A stretch of DNA of 64,000 bases, from contig NZ_NUNF01000007.1 of the NCBI RefSeq assembly GCF_002585305.1, positions 28,718 through 92,717 of the forward strand, given 5' to 3'. Positions 35,968 through 45,374 of this stretch are shown here, piece after piece (within the stretch, counting starts at the first letter, position 1; each line of letters opens with the position of its first letter). The notes beneath the pieces are model-generated. The model saw only the letters and a program-made list of their open reading frames with translations, did not search any database and was not told the DNA's origin. The stretch is from Bacillus sp. AFS037270 (GTDB lineage Bacteria; Bacillota; Bacilli; Bacillales_B; DSM-18226). A program made the translations under genes and the position numbers.

Positions 35968-36085
35968 TTGGACTTGTAAGTAATCCACTATACCTTTAAT
36001 AGCAAATAGACCCAAAAGAGTATGTACATTGTAAAAAAGCCCTTTGTTGTTTTGAGCCGACATTTAAAACATTATATTTAAGCCA

Positions 36086-36889
36086 CTATATTACATAATT
36101 ACTTAACCTGCCGATATGCTCTACCTCCACTGATACGATATCGCCTGATTTCATAGGACAACTGCCAGAAGGAGAGCCGGTAGCTAAAACATCACCTGGC
36201 TGTAGTGTCATAACCTGTGAAACCCAACTCACCAGATACGGAATTGATAATGACATCTGGTTAGTATTTCCATCCTGTACGACTTCGCCGTTTAGTGTGG
36301 TCACGATTCGTAAATTAGTAGGATCTAAGCCTGTCACAATATATGGGCCTAAGGGTCCAAAAGTGTCAAAACCTTTCCCCCGTGTAAACTGAGGATCTTT
36401 CTTTGTAAGGTCTCTTGCCGTTACATCATTAAATATCGTACAGCCAAAAATATAATCCAATGCATCTTCTTCCTTTATATTTTTGCCTCGTTTTCCGATA
36501 ACAAGTGCGACTTCACCCTCCATTTCTACCTGGTTGGTTAAGCCGCTTGATGGAAGAATAATTTCCCCTTGATCTGGAATCAAGGAAGAAGCAGGTTTTA
36601 AAAATAAAAAAGGTTCTTTTAGATTGGCTTTTCCACCAGTCTCTTTTGCGTGTGCCGCATAGGTCCAGCCGAAATTAATGATTTTTGAAGGTTTAACAGG
36701 TTCTAATATTTTTACATCATAGGATTTAACTCTTATACCATCAAATTTTATATCTTTGTTTACAATATCAGTAAAATTACTGGAAAGCTGCAGAATATCG
36801 TCATCATCAACAATTCCGTAATAGATGTTTCCGTTCCGATTCTGATAGCGGACTATCGTTTGTGTCTTTTGTAATAACTGCATTACCAT
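36086..36889 (-). CDS. FAH-family protein, candidate oxaloacetate decarboxylase of citrate fermentation
   Basis: A 267-aa fumarylacetoacetate hydrolase-fold protein. The cap motif FGWTYAAHAKE holds the H80/E83 pair that FAHD1-type decarboxylases use. Metal ligands appear as E124, E126 (EMEGEVALVIG) and D155 (NDVTARDL), and the catalytic lysine as K172 (GKGFDTFGPLGP). It is the last gene of a unit with the citrate carrier and a 52-aa gene. FAH members include oxaloacetate decarboxylases (human FAHD1, C. glutamicum Cg1458, B. subtilis YisK) as well as isomerases and hydrolases of aromatic pathways. The context favours oxaloacetate decarboxylation, converting the citrate lyase product to pyruvate; this is inference. 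Confidence 0.85.
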   Translation of the reverse strand: MVMQLLQKTQTIVRYQNRNGNIYYGIVDDDDILQLSSNFTDIVNKDIKFDGIRVKSYDVKILEPVKPSKIINFGWTYAAHAKETGGKANLKEPFLFLKPASSLIPDQGEIILPSSGLTNQVEMEGEVALVIGKRGKNIKEEDALDYIFGCTIFNDVTARDLTKKDPQFTRGKGFDTFGPLGPYIVTGLDPTNLRIVTTLNGEVVQDGNTNQMSLSIPYLVSWVSQVMTLQPGDVLATGSPSGSCPMKSGDIVSVEVEHIGRLSNYVI

Positions 36890-36937
36890 GCCGCATCAAC
36901 TCCATATAGATAAATAATTAACTCTTTACCAACAAAT

Positions 36938-37096
36938 TTATATGGCTACTAAAGAGGAACTTGGTTCAAGGCAAACCATTTCGGTAAGAATCTTATAGCC
37001 TTGAATATGATGGAAAGCTTCTCTTGCTTCTTTTTCCGTGTCGAACTCAAATATTCTTATATTTTCACCATTTGAAAACACAGTGATAATCCACAT
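36938..37096 (-). CDS. 52-aa conserved-looking protein in the citrate carrier operon
   Basis: ATG at 37096 has GGAGA eight bases upstream and encodes MWIITVFSNGENIRIFEF, then DTEKEAREAFHHIQGYKIL, ending in EPSSSLVAI. Predicted beta-beta-alpha, with no membrane segment. It lies 87 bases after the citrate carrier gene and 48 before the FAH gene, all on the minus strand, so it is part of that unit. The strand-helix pattern with regular hydrophobics and a proper ribosome binding site support a real gene. Function unknown: a regulator or small subunit is possible. Confidence 0.65.
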   Translation of the reverse strand: MWIITVFSNGENIRIFEFDTEKEAREAFHHIQGYKILTEMVCLEPSSSLVAI

Positions 37097-37183
37097 CGTA
37101 GATTCTCCTTTATACATATATAATTAAGAACAAGGCTGTGAAGGATATAAATTCAGAAGCCTTGTTTCTCTCATTAGGTTGGT

Positions 37184-38539
37184 TTACTTAGCCCACAGAC
37201 CAAAGAAAAAGCTTGCTAGGACAAGGATAATCGCTCCTCCGAGCCGGGTAGCTAACTGAGCATAGGACATTAAGATCATTCGATTAGATGCGCCTAATAT
37301 TTCAAGGTCACCTGACCCCCCGCGGTTAACATGGCATAAACCTCCAGCGATGGATGCTTCAATTTCATAGAATCCAACCACTTTCGCAAAAATCCAGCAT
37401 CCAGCTACAGCTCCAAACACTGTAAATAAAGAAATAACAGCTGTTTGAAGGGAAAGGGCATGGACTAGTGCACTAAAATCGGTATAAGTAATACCAACAC
37501 CTGCTAAAAAGACGAATAATAGTTTACCCATCATAAATTCATTTACCTTTTTTAACCCATTTCTTGCACGTTCAGGAATGATATCCAATGCGTTAGCGAT
37601 GATTAACAGAATAACCATATAGGCATAAGGGTGAATAGAGAAAGAACCGATTTTTGGAAGTAATCCTACTCCTACAAAATTTGATAGTGCATAGAAGGCA
37701 ACAGCAACAAACAGTCCAAAAGCAGCATCTTCCATTGAAGCAGTATTTTTTTCTTTTGCTTCTTGTTTCGTAACCTGGCCTTTAATTAATTCACCATTTC
37801 CAGTCCATTTCGGCACTTTCTTTCCAAGACCATTTAAAAGAGCACCTACCATAATAGCAAAAATGTTACTAATCGTTAAGATTGTAATAGCAGAAGAGTA
37901 CCAAATTTTAGGGTCCTTTCCAGTCACTTCTCCCCAAATTTGGCTCATTGGAATCGCACCAGCGCCATTTCCTCCACCCATAATTGGCAGAGCATAGTTC
38001 ATGATTACCTCTTTATAATCTACACCAACAATCAACCCGCCAACAATGGCCAAGACAAAGGCGGAAAGTGTGCCAATGAGAACCAATGGGATGAAGCCGC
38101 CGATGGCTTTAGCTAGAAAGTTTCTCTTGATAGAAAGAATTGAGCTCGTAATAATAACGGAAATAAAGAAGTCAAGCATACCCATTTCATCGAAAAGAGT
38201 CTTAACTCCATCCGATACATCTTTCGTAATGATTCCAGTAGAAACCAAATAGGAAGCGCCTAAGAAAGCAAGCAGGGAACCACCACCAAGATAGTCCTTC
38301 CAAATCGGCAGGGTGTCGCCAACCTTTCCAAAGAAGAATCCAACAACAAATAGAACAAGGATGTCTGTGGCAAAGTTTACAGGGAGGGATTTAGTCATGA
38401 TACTGAAAGATAAAATTGCTGCACCCGCGAGCCATCCCCATAAAGGCAAACCATAAACATTATAATTTATAAATCCTAATTTCGAAGAGGCGGCCGGCTG
38501 TGCCTCTGAATATACTGGTATTTCATTTTTAAGTCCCAT
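37184..38539 (-). CDS. citS: 2-hydroxycarboxylate (citrate/malate) sodium symporter
   Basis: A 451-aa membrane carrier of the 2HCT family (CitS, CimH, MleP). The two hallmark re-entrant loops are visible as MGGGNGAGAIPMSQ (about 186) and NRGGSGDLEILG (about 411), with about 11 spans. AGGAGG precedes the ATG. It should import citrate (or exchange it for a product) for the citrate lyase encoded 3 kb away. The symbol rests on context; CimH-type citrate/malate specificity is possible. First gene of a unit with the 52-aa and FAH genes. Confidence 0.88.
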   Translation of the reverse strand: MGLKNEIPVYSEAQPAASSKLGFINYNVYGLPLWGWLAGAAILSFSIMTKSLPVNFATDILVLFVVGFFFGKVGDTLPIWKDYLGGGSLLAFLGASYLVSTGIITKDVSDGVKTLFDEMGMLDFFISVIITSSILSIKRNFLAKAIGGFIPLVLIGTLSAFVLAIVGGLIVGVDYKEVIMNYALPIMGGGNGAGAIPMSQIWGEVTGKDPKIWYSSAITILTISNIFAIMVGALLNGLGKKVPKWTGNGELIKGQVTKQEAKEKNTASMEDAAFGLFVAVAFYALSNFVGVGLLPKIGSFSIHPYAYMVILLIIANALDIIPERARNGLKKVNEFMMGKLLFVFLAGVGITYTDFSALVHALSLQTAVISLFTVFGAVAGCWIFAKVVGFYEIEASIAGGLCHVNRGGSGDLEILGASNRMILMSYAQLATRLGGAIILVLASFFFGLWAK

Positions 38540-38873
38540 TGATGTTCCTCCTATGAATTTAATACTGATGGATTAGAATGCATTAGTAGATCTGATAACT
38601 GCGTAAAGAAAATGGATATTACTTGGCACACGATGTAAAGTAAATCTGGATGATTAAACTTTTAAATAGAAGCGAACTGCAACCGTTTTCAGGCGAGGGT
38701 TAAAAAAACCGCATAAATCTTCCCCTTTCCGTCTATAGTGATTTATCTATGTATAAAATAACAATTAAGGTTTATAAAATGAATATTATAAAAATAAGAG
38801 CTAAAAAGAATATTATGGTCTATTTTGAACCTTTTGTTCACGAGTATTACGTAGGAGAATACTAGCAGGTGAA
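38540..38873. promoter_or_regulatory. citS control region
   Basis: This gap holds the citS promoter region. It is AT-rich around 38750-38820, where a CitB-type regulator would be expected to bind, but I cannot point to a defined operator. Confidence 0.3.
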
Positions 38874-38909
38874 TAAAAATAAGGGAATGGTGCATTCACC
38901 ATTCCCTTA
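38874..38909 (-). terminator. terminator of the two-component operon
   Basis: AAGGGAATGGTG / CACCATTCCCTT stem; on the minus strand followed by ATTTTTATT. Confidence 0.8.
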
Positions 38910-38919
38910 GACACCTATT

Positions 38920-39624
38920 CTATTTTTTTCTATAAATTCTTTCAGGACGCCCAACATCCCCATAAGATAAATCAGCCAAAATTTGATCCTTAGCCACCAG
39001 GTACTCTAAATAGCGGCGGGCAGTGGGGCGGCTAATTCCGATTTGCTTGGCGAGTCTTTCTGCATTCAGACCTTCTTCAGAGTGATTTAATACTTCTGTT
39101 ACTTTTTGTAATGTAATCTTATCAATTCCCTTAGGAAGATAGGAATGGAGTTGCTCTTTTTGTCTATTTATTAATTCGTCAATTTCTTCTTGGTTAATGG
39201 ATTGATTTTCAGTTTGTATCTTTTTTAATCTACTGCGAAATTCTTGATATTTTTCAAGAGAATTTTTCAAACGTTCAAAGACCAAGGGTTTTACAATAAA
39301 ATCAAAAACTCCATTGCGTAGTGCTTCTTTGACGGAAGTAATTTCTCGGGAGGCTGTTATCATAATTACATCTGATTCATGAAATTGTTGATGGATAACT
39401 TCTAGAAACTCTAAACCGTTCATATCAGGAAAATAAATATCTAAGAGAACCAAGTGGGGACGAAGAATATCTAACTGTTCTTGTGCCTCCTGTCTGTCTG
39501 TAGCAATGCCAATAACTTTATATCCAGGAACTTTTTCGACCAGCCTGCGGTTAATTTCTGCAATTCGTACGTCGTCTTCTATTATTAATACAGAAATTTC
39601 CTCTATTGGTTGTTGATAAGCCAT
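38920..39624 (-). CDS. response regulator, CitB/CitT/DcuR type
   Basis: A 234-aa regulator. ATG at 39624 is preferred for the AGGAGG nine bases upstream. Receiver domain: acidic pair in IIEDDVR, phospho-acceptor D62 (LLDIYFPDMNG) and K-P in VKPLVF. The C-terminal winged-helix is of the CitB class (LNAERLAKQIGISRPTARRY, about 180-200; YGDVGRPERIYR). It follows its kinase gene by 19 bases and lies between the citrate carrier and citrate lyase genes, so citrate-dependent activation of both is expected. Confidence 0.9.
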   Translation of the reverse strand: MAYQQPIEEISVLIIEDDVRIAEINRRLVEKVPGYKVIGIATDRQEAQEQLDILRPHLVLLDIYFPDMNGLEFLEVIHQQFHESDVIMITASREITSVKEALRNGVFDFIVKPLVFERLKNSLEKYQEFRSRLKKIQTENQSINQEEIDELINRQKEQLHSYLPKGIDKITLQKVTEVLNHSEEGLNAERLAKQIGISRPTARRYLEYLVAKDQILADLSYGDVGRPERIYRKK

Positions 39625-39643
39625 GTAGGATCCTCCTAATAAA

Positions 39644-41221
39644 CTATGATTTTGGAATAATAACGGTAAAAATAGATCCACCCTCTGGATTAGGTGTATA
39701 AGAAATATATCCATTTAATTTCTTAATGATATTTTGAACTAAAAAGAGGCCGACACCGTGATTTTTCACCTCTTTAGTCGAAAAACCTCTTTCAAAGATC
39801 TTATCTTGAAATTCAGATGCAATGCCTATACCAGAATCTTCAACCTCCAATAGTAAGTCCCTCCCAAAATCGGAAAAGTATATTTTTATATTTTTTTCTT
39901 TTGCGCCAGGTTTCATTACTGCATCCATTGCATTATCGATCAGATTTCCTAAAATAGTTGTCAGACTATCACGTTCAACCGTTTCGGGGATTTCTTTAAA
40001 ACTACTTTCCCGATCAATATCGAGATGTATTTTTAGTTCATTAGCCTGGTTGAATTTCCCAATGAGTAATCCTCCTATCATTACATCAGGAATTTCTTGT
40101 CTAATAAAGTTTAATAAGTTTTGATGAATATCAAATTCACGAGCAATAAACTCAACTGCTTCTTGATAGGATTGGAGTTGAATCAATCCTGAAATCATAT
40201 AGAGCTTGTTTGAATACTCATGTGTTTGGGCACGTAAGGCTTCGGAATATTGTTTTACTTGTGAAAGTTCTTGAGTAAGACGATATAGCTCTGATTTGCT
40301 GCGGAAACTTGATACCCAGCCAATTATATTACCTTTTTCATCCTTTATTGGTAGGTAATTAGCGATAAAAGATTCATCATTTATATAAAATTCTTTATCA
40401 AACACTGCTTTTCCATTTTCAATGATTTCTAAAAAAGGGGAGTACGGTGAAATATCTAGAATGTTTTCGCCCAGAACTACTTTTTCATTTGACACTCGGA
40501 GCATATTAATAGCCTTTTGGTTAACCATTGTAATGGTCCCATCTAAATTTACTGCGACAATCCCTTCTTTAACTGATTCCAAAACTGCTTTGTTTTCTTG
40601 ATATAAATGGGTGATTTCTTCCGGTTCAAGTCCAAGAATTGCGCGTTTCATGCCTCGTGCAATAAGGAGGGCACCGATGATACCAACTAAGATAACCCCA
40701 ACAGAAATCAAAATAATTTTATTTCGGTAATTCGTTGTAATATCTTCAATATTTTGCATTGAAAAGCCCACAGCGACTATCCCAAGAATTTTACCTTTTT
40801 GGCTGTAAATAGGGACGATTCCTCTCAAAGACGGACCCAAGGAACCTCTTTCCTGTGAAATTATATATTTACCTTTTAGTGCCTCATCATTATCTTTTCC
40901 TACCATGTTTTGCCCAATCCTTTCAGGAATCGGATGGGAATAACGGATTTTTTCAGTATTGCCAACAACGACAAAATCAGCCCCGGTTTGTTTTCGAACC
41001 TTTTCTGCTATAGGTTGAATGATTTCAGAAGGTTTTTTTGTCGAAAACGCTTGCCGGACTTCGGGAATAGAAGCCACAGTTTCAGCAATGGACAAGACTC
41101 TATCACCCAGTTGTTTGGTTAAGGAATTGGAAATTAAAGAATGGAAATAAAAGCTAAATACAAGGATGATGGGTAATATCAAAGATAAAATTAATAAAGA
41201 TAACTTCGTTTGTAATCGCAT
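39644..41221 (-). CDS. sensor histidine kinase, CitA/DcuS type
   Basis: A 525-aa membrane kinase. ATG at 41221 follows AAGGGGACA; an upstream ATG at 41266 lacks a site. First helix 7-27, extracellular PAS-like citrate/C4-dicarboxylate sensor (about 30-165) with RYSHPIPERIGQ. Second helix 168-188, cytoplasmic PAS (210-315), the SpoOB-type phospho-acceptor in RAQTHEYSNKL (H334), and an HATPase domain (LIDNAMDAV, VEDSGIGI, HGVGLFLVQNI). It should sense external citrate and phosphorylate the downstream regulator. Confidence 0.92.
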   Translation of the reverse strand: MRLQTKLSLLILSLILPIILVFSFYFHSLISNSLTKQLGDRVLSIAETVASIPEVRQAFSTKKPSEIIQPIAEKVRKQTGADFVVVGNTEKIRYSHPIPERIGQNMVGKDNDEALKGKYIISQERGSLGPSLRGIVPIYSQKGKILGIVAVGFSMQNIEDITTNYRNKIILISVGVILVGIIGALLIARGMKRAILGLEPEEITHLYQENKAVLESVKEGIVAVNLDGTITMVNQKAINMLRVSNEKVVLGENILDISPYSPFLEIIENGKAVFDKEFYINDESFIANYLPIKDEKGNIIGWVSSFRSKSELYRLTQELSQVKQYSEALRAQTHEYSNKLYMISGLIQLQSYQEAVEFIAREFDIHQNLLNFIRQEIPDVMIGGLLIGKFNQANELKIHLDIDRESSFKEIPETVERDSLTTILGNLIDNAMDAVMKPGAKEKNIKIYFSDFGRDLLLEVEDSGIGIASEFQDKIFERGFSTKEVKNHGVGLFLVQNIIKKLNGYISYTPNPEGGSIFTVIIPKS

Positions 41222-41527
41222 TATTTGTCCCCTTCTTGATGTTTTTTTGCTATGAACAAAACGCACTTAATTCGTCTAAATAATCTTATTGGCGCTTATT
41301 TATCTAATCTATATCTCTAAAATTTTATGAGTTAGTATAAATTATACTCAAAAGACAAAGTGATAGATTTGAACATTTGATGAAGGAGGTATGTGTTGAA
41401 CATGTCTTTATAATATTAAAAAAAATAAATATAAAAGAAAAGGCTTGCAAGTTACTTCTGTTAAATAATAGAGCTCAATACTTTGAGATATTGTCCTTCA
41501 ATCTAACAAATAATGGGGAATTGGAAT
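41222..41527. promoter_or_regulatory. divergent control region, kinase versus citC
   Basis: The region holds an imperfect dyad TTAGTATAAATTATACTCA at 41332. A strong AAGGAGG at 41385 is followed only by a frame of a few codons (GTG TTG AAC ATG TCT TTA TAA), which could be a leader peptide or a remnant. The citC promoter is likely near 41450, but a consensus is not clear. Confidence 0.35.
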
Positions 41528-42595
41528 ATGTGGTATCAAGATTTTAGTAAACAACCCATAAATTTTCAATTAAAAGCAGAAAGGATTCAACTTGAGGAAT
41601 TCTTAAAGAAGCAGAATTTGGATTTTGATCGTCAGGTAGAATATACAATTGCCTTATTTGATAGAGGAAAGATTATAGCGACCGGTTCTCTAGGAGGAAG
41701 GATTTTAAAATGCATTGCCGTTGATGAACAATATCAGAACAGGGGCTTATCTGCGGCTGTTGTCACCGATCTTATCCAGGAAGCCTACTCGAGGGGAAGG
41801 ACACACCTCTTTATCTATACAAAGCCTGAGAACAAAAATATATTTGCGGACCTGGGCTTTTACCCAATTGCCGAGGTTCCGTCAAAGGTGATTCTTTTGG
41901 AGAACCGGCCATTTGGGATAAAAAACTATCTTACTGAAATCAATAAGGAGAAAAAAAACCAATTACTTGAAAATCAAGATGGAAAAGGCGTAGGAGCTGT
42001 TATCGTTAATTGCAATCCGTTTACATTAGGCCATCAATACCTAATTCAGTATGCAGCAGCCAAATGCCAAACCCTGCATGTTTTTGTTCTTGAGGAGGAC
42101 AAGTCAAGTTTTCCTGCAGGAATCCGGTACCGACTGGTAAAGGAAGGAGTTCAACAACTGGACAATGTAGTTGTTCATCAGGGAAGGGATTATATTATTT
42201 CCGATGCGACATTCCCGTCGTACTTTATCAAAGAATTTCAGGATATAGTTGAAACCCATGCAAAGCTAGACATAGAACTGTTTACGAAATATATTGCCCC
42301 CTCACTTGGAATTCAAAAGAGATTTATAGGTGAGGAACCATACTGCAAAGTGACGGCAGCTTATAACACTGTCATGCAAGAGATTCTTCCTGCAAATGGT
42401 ATAGAGGTTGAATTAATACCGAGGATGCAGGATGGAGGAAGGCCAATCAGCGCCTCAAGAGTCCGGGAATTAATCCGTGAAGGAAAACTATCTAATGTGC
42501 AAACAATGGTTCCTGAAACAACGTATCGGTTTCTTTTATCACATGAGGCTGAAAGAATCATTCAACTGATTCAGGCAGACCATAAAAACTATTAA
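41528..42595 (+). CDS. citC: [citrate (pro-3S)-lyase] ligase
   Basis: 355 aa; acetylates the thiol of the citrate lyase acyl carrier protein using acetate and ATP. ATG at 41528 is eight bases after GGGGAA; an ATG at 41513 overlaps that site. The N-terminus is GNAT-like (CIAVDEQYQNRGLSAAVV). The C-terminal nucleotidyltransferase shows GAVIVNCNPFTLGHQYLIQ (about 152) and ISASRVRELI. First gene of citCDEFXG. Confidence 0.93.
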   Translation: MWYQDFSKQPINFQLKAERIQLEEFLKKQNLDFDRQVEYTIALFDRGKIIATGSLGGRILKCIAVDEQYQNRGLSAAVVTDLIQEAYSRGRTHLFIYTKPENKNIFADLGFYPIAEVPSKVILLENRPFGIKNYLTEINKEKKNQLLENQDGKGVGAVIVNCNPFTLGHQYLIQYAAAKCQTLHVFVLEEDKSSFPAGIRYRLVKEGVQQLDNVVVHQGRDYIISDATFPSYFIKEFQDIVETHAKLDIELFTKYIAPSLGIQKRFIGEEPYCKVTAAYNTVMQEILPANGIEVELIPRMQDGGRPISASRVRELIREGKLSNVQTMVPETTYRFLLSHEAERIIQLIQADHKNY

Positions 42596-42611
42596 TAGGA
42601 GGTTGATAAAA

Positions 42612-42926
42612 ATGTTGGTGTTACAAGAAAGAGTAAAGATTGAAGAAGTAGGGATTGCAGGAACCCTTGAGTCAAGTGATATCACAATACACATTGAAAA
42701 GAATGAAGGCAGAGGAATTGAACTTGAACTAAAAAGTACTGTTGAAAATCAATTTGGCAAACAGATCAAGAAGGTCATTTTAGAAACGCTGCAAGAACTA
42801 GGAGTAGAGGATGCGCTTGTTGTTGCGAAAGATAAAGGGGCTTTGGATTGTACAATACGTGCCCGAGTATGGGCAGCTGTAAGCAGGGCTACCCATCATG
42901 ATTGTTTTCCATGGGAGGCGAACTAA
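42612..42926 (+). CDS. citD: citrate lyase acyl carrier protein (gamma chain)
   Basis: 104 aa. ATG at 42612 follows AGGAGG. The carrier serine is S21 in AGTLESSD, to which the phosphoribosyl-dephospho-CoA arm is attached by CitG and CitX. RARVWAAVSRA near the C-terminus is typical. It ends one base before the citE start codon. Confidence 0.93.
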   Translation: MLVLQERVKIEEVGIAGTLESSDITIHIEKNEGRGIELELKSTVENQFGKQIKKVILETLQELGVEDALVVAKDKGALDCTIRARVWAAVSRATHHDCFPWEAN

Positions 42927-42927
42927 A

Positions 42928-43830
42928 ATGGGCAGACTAAGAAGAAGTATGTTATATGTTCCAGGAAACAATCCAGGTATGATCAGGGATGCAAATATTT
43001 ATGGAGCAGACTCCATCATGTTTGATCTTGAAGATTCTGTGTCTCTTCACGAGAAAGATTCAGCAAGATTATTAGTCTATGAAGCTCTGAAAACAATGGA
43101 TTATGGACGGACGGAAATCCTTGTCCGCGTCAATGGCCTAGATACTCCGTATGGTAAAGATGACTTTGAAGCTATAGTCAGAGCAAAACCTGATGCCATC
43201 CGTCTTCCTAAAACTGAAAAACCGGAAGATGTAGAGGAAGCGGATCAATTAATTACGCAAATTGAAAGAGCAGCTGGAATGGTAAGTGGAACCATCAAGC
43301 TAATGGCAGCGATTGAAAGTGCGTTAGGGGTTATTAACGCCTATAAGATTGCAACAGCTAGTAAACGGTTAATTGGGATTGCCATTGGTGCAGAGGATTT
43401 TGTAACAGATTTAAAAACAACAAGATCGAAAGAAGGCATTGAATTAATGACAGCAAGAAGTCAAATCCTTTTTGCTGCACGGGCTGCAGGTATAGATGCT
43501 CTGGATACGGTTTTTTCTGATGTGGATGATGAAGAAGGTTTTATTCAAGAAGTCAAACTTATTAAACAGTTGGGGTTTGATGGAAAATCGCTTATTAACC
43601 CACGTCAAATTAATCTTGTGCACGAGATCTATTCTCCAACGGAAACTGAAATTAAGAAATCCATCACGATTATCGAGGCAGCTAAAGAAGCGGAAAGAAA
43701 AGGGTCGGGTGTTATCAGCTTGAACGGCAAAATGATTGACAAGCCAATTATTGAGAGAGCATACAGAGTACTTGAACTAGCTAAGGCGGTAAATAGAGTT
43801 TGCGTTGAGGAGATGTTGCAATATGTTTAA
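42928..43830 (+). CDS. citE: citrate lyase beta chain (citryl-ACP lyase)
   Basis: 300 aa, a TIM-barrel lyase cleaving citryl-ACP to acetyl-ACP and oxaloacetate. RRSMLYVPGNNPGMI (4-18), FDLEDSV (metal site), RLPKTEKPEDV and the GAEDFVTDL motif are diagnostic. ATG at 42928 has GGGAGG upstream; its stop overlaps citF by eight bases. Confidence 0.95.
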   Translation: MGRLRRSMLYVPGNNPGMIRDANIYGADSIMFDLEDSVSLHEKDSARLLVYEALKTMDYGRTEILVRVNGLDTPYGKDDFEAIVRAKPDAIRLPKTEKPEDVEEADQLITQIERAAGMVSGTIKLMAAIESALGVINAYKIATASKRLIGIAIGAEDFVTDLKTTRSKEGIELMTARSQILFAARAAGIDALDTVFSDVDDEEGFIQEVKLIKQLGFDGKSLINPRQINLVHEIYSPTETEIKKSITIIEAAKEAERKGSGVISLNGKMIDKPIIERAYRVLELAKAVNRVCVEEMLQYV

Positions 43831-45373
43831 TATAATTGGACGTACAATACCTGAAGAGATTTTCGGACTTGGAACTCTGCAGCTTTTTGATTCAAAAGGT
43901 GTGGTGAAAAATACACAACAGTCCAAACATCGCCAGAGAAATTCTGACCGGAATAAAATTCTTGATTCTCTAGAGACATCCATTCGCGAAACAGGGTTAA
44001 AAGATGGAATGACGATTTCCTTCCATCATCATTTCCGAAATGGTGATTATATCATTAATATGGTGTTGAATACGATTGCCAGAATGGGAATTCAGGATCT
44101 TACCATCGCACCAAGTTCTCTTGCAGATATCCATGCACCATTAATTAACCATATAAAAACTGGAGTCATTCGCAGAATTGAAACTAGCGGCTTAAGGGGC
44201 GAATTGGCTGATGCTATATCAAATGGTTTGATGAACATTCCAGTCGTAATCAATTCCCATGGTGGCAGAGCCCGGGCAATTGCCTCAGGAGAATTACCGA
44301 TTGATGTTGCCTTTTTAGGGGTACCTTCTTGTGACCCTGCCGGCAATGCCAATGGATATTCCAGGGATAATTCAGCATTATCAGAATGCGGCTCGTTGGG
44401 ATATGCAAAGGTTGATGCCCAATATGCCAAAAAAGTTGTTCTAATCACAGATCATTTGGTTGAATACCCTAATACTCCTTTTGGTATACCTGAATCTCAT
44501 GTCGACTATATCGTAGTTGTGAATTCAATTGGTGATCCGAAAGGAATTGTGTCGGGTGCAACCCGGTTTACCAAGAACCCTAAAGACCTGTTAATTGCTC
44601 AGAGTGCTGCTGATGTGATTGCTGCTTCGGGCTATTTTGAAGATGGGTTTTCTCTGCAAACCGGTTCAGGAGGGGCTTCGCTGGCTGCTACAAGGTTTTT
44701 AAGAGAAAAAATGATTGAGCGAAACATTAAAGCAAGCTTTGCATTGGGCGGAATAACTGGCCAAATGGTTGACCTCCATGAGGAAGGACTGATTAAAAAG
44801 TTATTGGATGTCCAAGGATTTGATCTCAAAGCGGTCGCTTCCCTTAAAAACAACCGTTTTCATCAGCAAATTTGTGCGGAGTATTATGCTAGCCCTGATA
44901 ATCCAGGAAGTGCTGTTAATCAATTAGATATAACCGTATTAAGTGCATTAGAAATCGATCTGGATTTTAATGTGAATGTTATCACAGGTTCTGACGGAGT
45001 TATACGCGGTGCTTCAGGGGGACACTGTGATTCAGCAGCAGGAGCGGCATGTTCCATTATTGTGGCACCACTTATCAGGGGCAGAATGCCATCCATTCTT
45101 GACAGAGTTCATACGATAGTAACGCCAGGCTGTTCAATCGATGTGCTGGTAACAGACCAAGGAATTGCTGTTAACCCTAAAAGACAGGATTTATATCAAA
45201 ATCTTAAAAAAGCAAGCTTGCCGGTCATGTCCATTGAAGAACTGAAGGCTAAGGCAAATCAAATTGTCGGAGTTCCAGAACAGATTAAAGTTGAAGATAA
45301 AATTATCGGTGTCGTTAAGTATAGGGATGGATCAGTTATCGATGTGATTCATCAAGTGAAAAAGGAATTTTAA
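43823..45373 (+). CDS. citF: citrate lyase alpha chain (citrate:acetyl-ACP transferase)
   Basis: 516 aa. ATG at 43823 is preferred, with GAGGAG 11 bases upstream. It exchanges the acetyl group on the carrier for citrate. ISFHHHFRNGDYI (about 61), NSHGGRARAIASGE and GHCDSAAGAACSIIVAPLIRGR are family segments. Length is normal and the frame intact. Sits between citE and citX. Confidence 0.95.
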   Translation: MFNIIGRTIPEEIFGLGTLQLFDSKGVVKNTQQSKHRQRNSDRNKILDSLETSIRETGLKDGMTISFHHHFRNGDYIINMVLNTIARMGIQDLTIAPSSLADIHAPLINHIKTGVIRRIETSGLRGELADAISNGLMNIPVVINSHGGRARAIASGELPIDVAFLGVPSCDPAGNANGYSRDNSALSECGSLGYAKVDAQYAKKVVLITDHLVEYPNTPFGIPESHVDYIVVVNSIGDPKGIVSGATRFTKNPKDLLIAQSAADVIAASGYFEDGFSLQTGSGGASLAATRFLREKMIERNIKASFALGGITGQMVDLHEEGLIKKLLDVQGFDLKAVASLKNNRFHQQICAEYYASPDNPGSAVNQLDITVLSALEIDLDFNVNVITGSDGVIRGASGGHCDSAAGAACSIIVAPLIRGRMPSILDRVHTIVTPGCSIDVLVTDQGIAVNPKRQDLYQNLKKASLPVMSIEELKAKANQIVGVPEQIKVEDKIIGVVKYRDGSVIDVIHQVKKEF

Positions 45374-45374
45374 A

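Noticed and set aside
41384..41416. Leader peptide behind the strong AAGGAGG at 41385
   Set aside because: Only a few codons and no attenuator hairpin next to it; noted but not supported as a gene.
44092..44448. 118-codon minus-strand frame inside citF
   Set aside because: Shadow of the well-supported citF coding sequence.
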